A stretch of 7,770 bases of DNA from Candidatus Coatesiibacteriota bacterium (lineage in GTDB: Bacteria; RBG-13-66-14). Below are positions 6,558 to 7,770 of this stretch, piece by piece. The DNA is taken from assembly GCA_014728185.1 (NCBI GenBank), contig WJMB01000285.1, positions 1 through 7,770 of the forward strand, written 5' to 3'. Position 1 is the stretch's first letter, and every line of letters begins with the position of its first letter. The notes under the pieces are model-generated. The model did no database searches and was not told the DNA's origin. It saw only the letters and a program-made list of their open reading frames with translations. The translations under genes and the position numbers were made by a program.

Positions 6558-7505
6558 TCAGCCCGCGACGATGTTGTAGTAGATGTAGGCGATATAGATC
6601 GCCAGCAACACCGCCCCCTCCCAGCGCTCCAGCCGGAGCTTGCTCGAGGCGAAGGGCCAGAGGATCAGCGCCAGGCCGAGGCCCACGGCGGCATCGACCC
6701 ACACGCCGGGCCAGGCGACCAGGTCCGGCGTCAGCTCCACCGGGGCCAGGGCCGTCGCCCCGCCCAGAACGAAAAGCAGGTTGAAGAGGTTGGAGCCGAT
6801 GATGTTGCCGATGGCGATGTCGCTCTCGTCCTTGATCATCGCGGTGACCGAGGTGGCCAACTCGGGCAGGGATGTCCCCACGGCGACGACGGTCAGGGCG
6901 ATGACACGGGGGCTCATCCCCAGGCGCAGGGCCAGCTCGCCGGCGCCGTTGACGATCCAGTCGCCGCCGAAGATCAACCCGACGATGCCCGCGCCGGCGA
7001 AGGCGAGGTTGATCATCCACTGCTTGAAATCCAGCTTGACCTTGTCCGGTACGTTCTCGCGCTGCTTGGAGGTCTTCAGGCTCCAGACGGTAAAGGCGAC
7101 GCCGCCGGTGAAAGCCAGTAGGCCCTCCCAGCGGGTGATCTGCGCGTTGACGAAGACCAGCGGAAAGAGCAGGGCCACCCCGACCAGCAGGGGGGCTTCG
7201 CGCTTGACGATGGTTCGCTCGACCCTGATCGGCCGCAGCAGCGCCGAGAAGCCCAGCACCAGCCCGATGTTGGCCACGTTGGAGCCCAGGGCGTTGCCCA
7301 ACGCGATGGCCCCGACGCCGCGCAGGGTGGCGGTGGCGCTGACGGCGAACTCCGGCGCCGAGGTACCGTAGGCCACCAGGGTCAAACCGATCACGATGGG
7401 CGCCACCCCCAGGCCGCGTGCTATCTTGGCCGCGCCGCGGACCAGCAGGTCGGCGCCGACGATCAGGCTGACGATACCGAGAACGAGTTCCAACCAGAAG
7501 GGCAT
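6558..7505 (-). CDS. Calcium/sodium antiporter, CaCA family (YrbG-like)
   Basis: A 315-aa inner-membrane cation exchanger, the usual length for bacterial YrbG/NCX-type proteins. These exchange Na+ or H+ against Ca2+ across the cytoplasmic membrane. About ten hydrophobic helices are visible, in two halves of five. Each half holds an inverted alpha-repeat: GTSAPE (47-52) with GNALGSNVANIG (70-81), and GTSLPE (210-215) with GNIIGSNLFN (233-242). The two glutamates E52 and E215 and the Asn of the two GSN motifs are the expected ion-binding residues, and all are present. A charged cytoplasmic loop (about residues 145-162, KTSKQRENVPDKVK) joins the halves. The ion actually exchanged cannot be told from sequence; some relatives move other cations. 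The start is the ATG at 7503-7505, preceded by a GGAGG site that sits in a palindrome. The gene appears to be transcribed alone; the only -10-like box seen is TATAAA (7546-7541), without a clear -35. Confidence 0.95.
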   Translation of the reverse strand: MPFWLELVLGIVSLIVGADLLVRGAAKIARGLGVAPIVIGLTLVAYGTSAPEFAVSATATLRGVGAIALGNALGSNVANIGLVLGFSALLRPIRVERTIVKREAPLLVGVALLFPLVFVNAQITRWEGLLAFTGGVAFTVWSLKTSKQRENVPDKVKLDFKQWMINLAFAGAGIVGLIFGGDWIVNGAGELALRLGMSPRVIALTVVAVGTSLPELATSVTAMIKDESDIAIGNIIGSNLFNLLFVLGGATALAPVELTPDLVAWPGVWVDAAVGLGLALILWPFASSKLRLERWEGAVLLAIYIAYIYYNIVAG

Positions 7506-7508
7506 ACT

Positions 7509-7522
7509 CCTCCTCGAGGAGG
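7509..7522 (-). promoter_or_regulatory. Palindrome covering the antiporter ribosome binding site
   Basis: CCTCCTCGAGGAGG is a perfect 14-base palindrome. On the mRNA it can fold as CCUCC-UCGA-GGAGG, pairing the ribosome binding site with a copy of the anti-Shine-Dalgarno sequence, three bases before the AUG. This could lower or control translation of the antiporter, or the palindrome could be a protein-binding site on DNA. Confidence 0.45.
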
Positions 7523-7770
7523 CAGCGAGCGCGAGGGGTGTTTATACCTCAATCAATACAAACCGAGACTATGCCGAATGCCGGGCGGAGCGGACCTCAG
7601 CACCCACGCTAACATAAATGACATCAAACCTGACGTTATCAACCAAAGCGACCCGATTGATGCCTCGATCTGATATTGGATCAACCAACAAATGTGAATG
7701 ACCAAGCGCATGCTTCACCACACCGAGCCAATCACGATGAGACCTTTGTGCCTAGTAAACAGGAGTGCTC

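Noticed and set aside
6269..6784. A 171-codon plus-strand frame spanning the terminator and the end of the antiporter gene
   Set aside because: It reads through the terminator at 6311-6336, ends in Arg/Pro-rich low-complexity sequence antisense to the antiporter, and has no ribosome site.
6231..7688. Nine-base direct repeats 42 bases apart: TAAAAGGTT at 6231/6273 and ATCAACCAA at 7638/7680
   Set aside because: Short repeats at the same spacing in two places are curious, but the sequences differ, no third copy is seen, and chance is sufficient.

Overview
The window comes from a GC-rich bacterial chromosome. Six genes are tightly packed and strongly GC-biased in codon use; one zinc-ribbon gene stands apart. 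The cell envelope looks Gram-negative: there is a lipoprotein with a clear lipobox, several Sec signal peptides and a probable outer-membrane beta-barrel. A complete HydG, the [FeFe]-hydrogenase maturase, points to an anaerobic or fermentative lifestyle with hydrogen metabolism. Nothing in the window fixes the phylum. An uncultivated anaerobic lineage would fit, but that is inference.

Layout. (1) 48-2129, minus strand: a two-gene unit. A 545-aa lipoprotein has an N-terminal module resembling CsgG/FlgT-type envelope proteins and a C-terminal beta-propeller-like half. It is followed 9 bases later by a small secreted protein. A good sigma70-like promoter lies at 2228-2256, and a possible terminator stem sits at the left window edge. 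(2) 2471-2887, plus: a small soluble protein with a four-cysteine zinc ribbon. (3) 3096-4508, plus: hydG, with both iron-sulfur cluster motifs intact and a strong terminator immediately downstream. hydE, hydF and the hydrogenase itself are not in the window. (4) 4571-5147: a gene-free, lower-GC stretch. (5) 5148-6181, plus: a translationally coupled pair, a small secreted beta-rich protein and an outer-membrane barrel-like protein, with its own promoter and terminator. (6) 6558-7505, minus: a ten-helix calcium/sodium (CaCA family) antiporter whose ribosome binding site lies inside a perfect palindrome.

The parts do not form one obvious pathway. They read as separate small transcription units: two envelope modules of unknown function (48-2129 and 5148-6181), one hydrogenase maturation enzyme, one possible nucleic-acid- or protein-binding zinc ribbon, and one ion exchanger. 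No RNA genes, mobile elements, CRISPR arrays or phage remnants were found. The least familiar content is the two secreted/outer-membrane modules.
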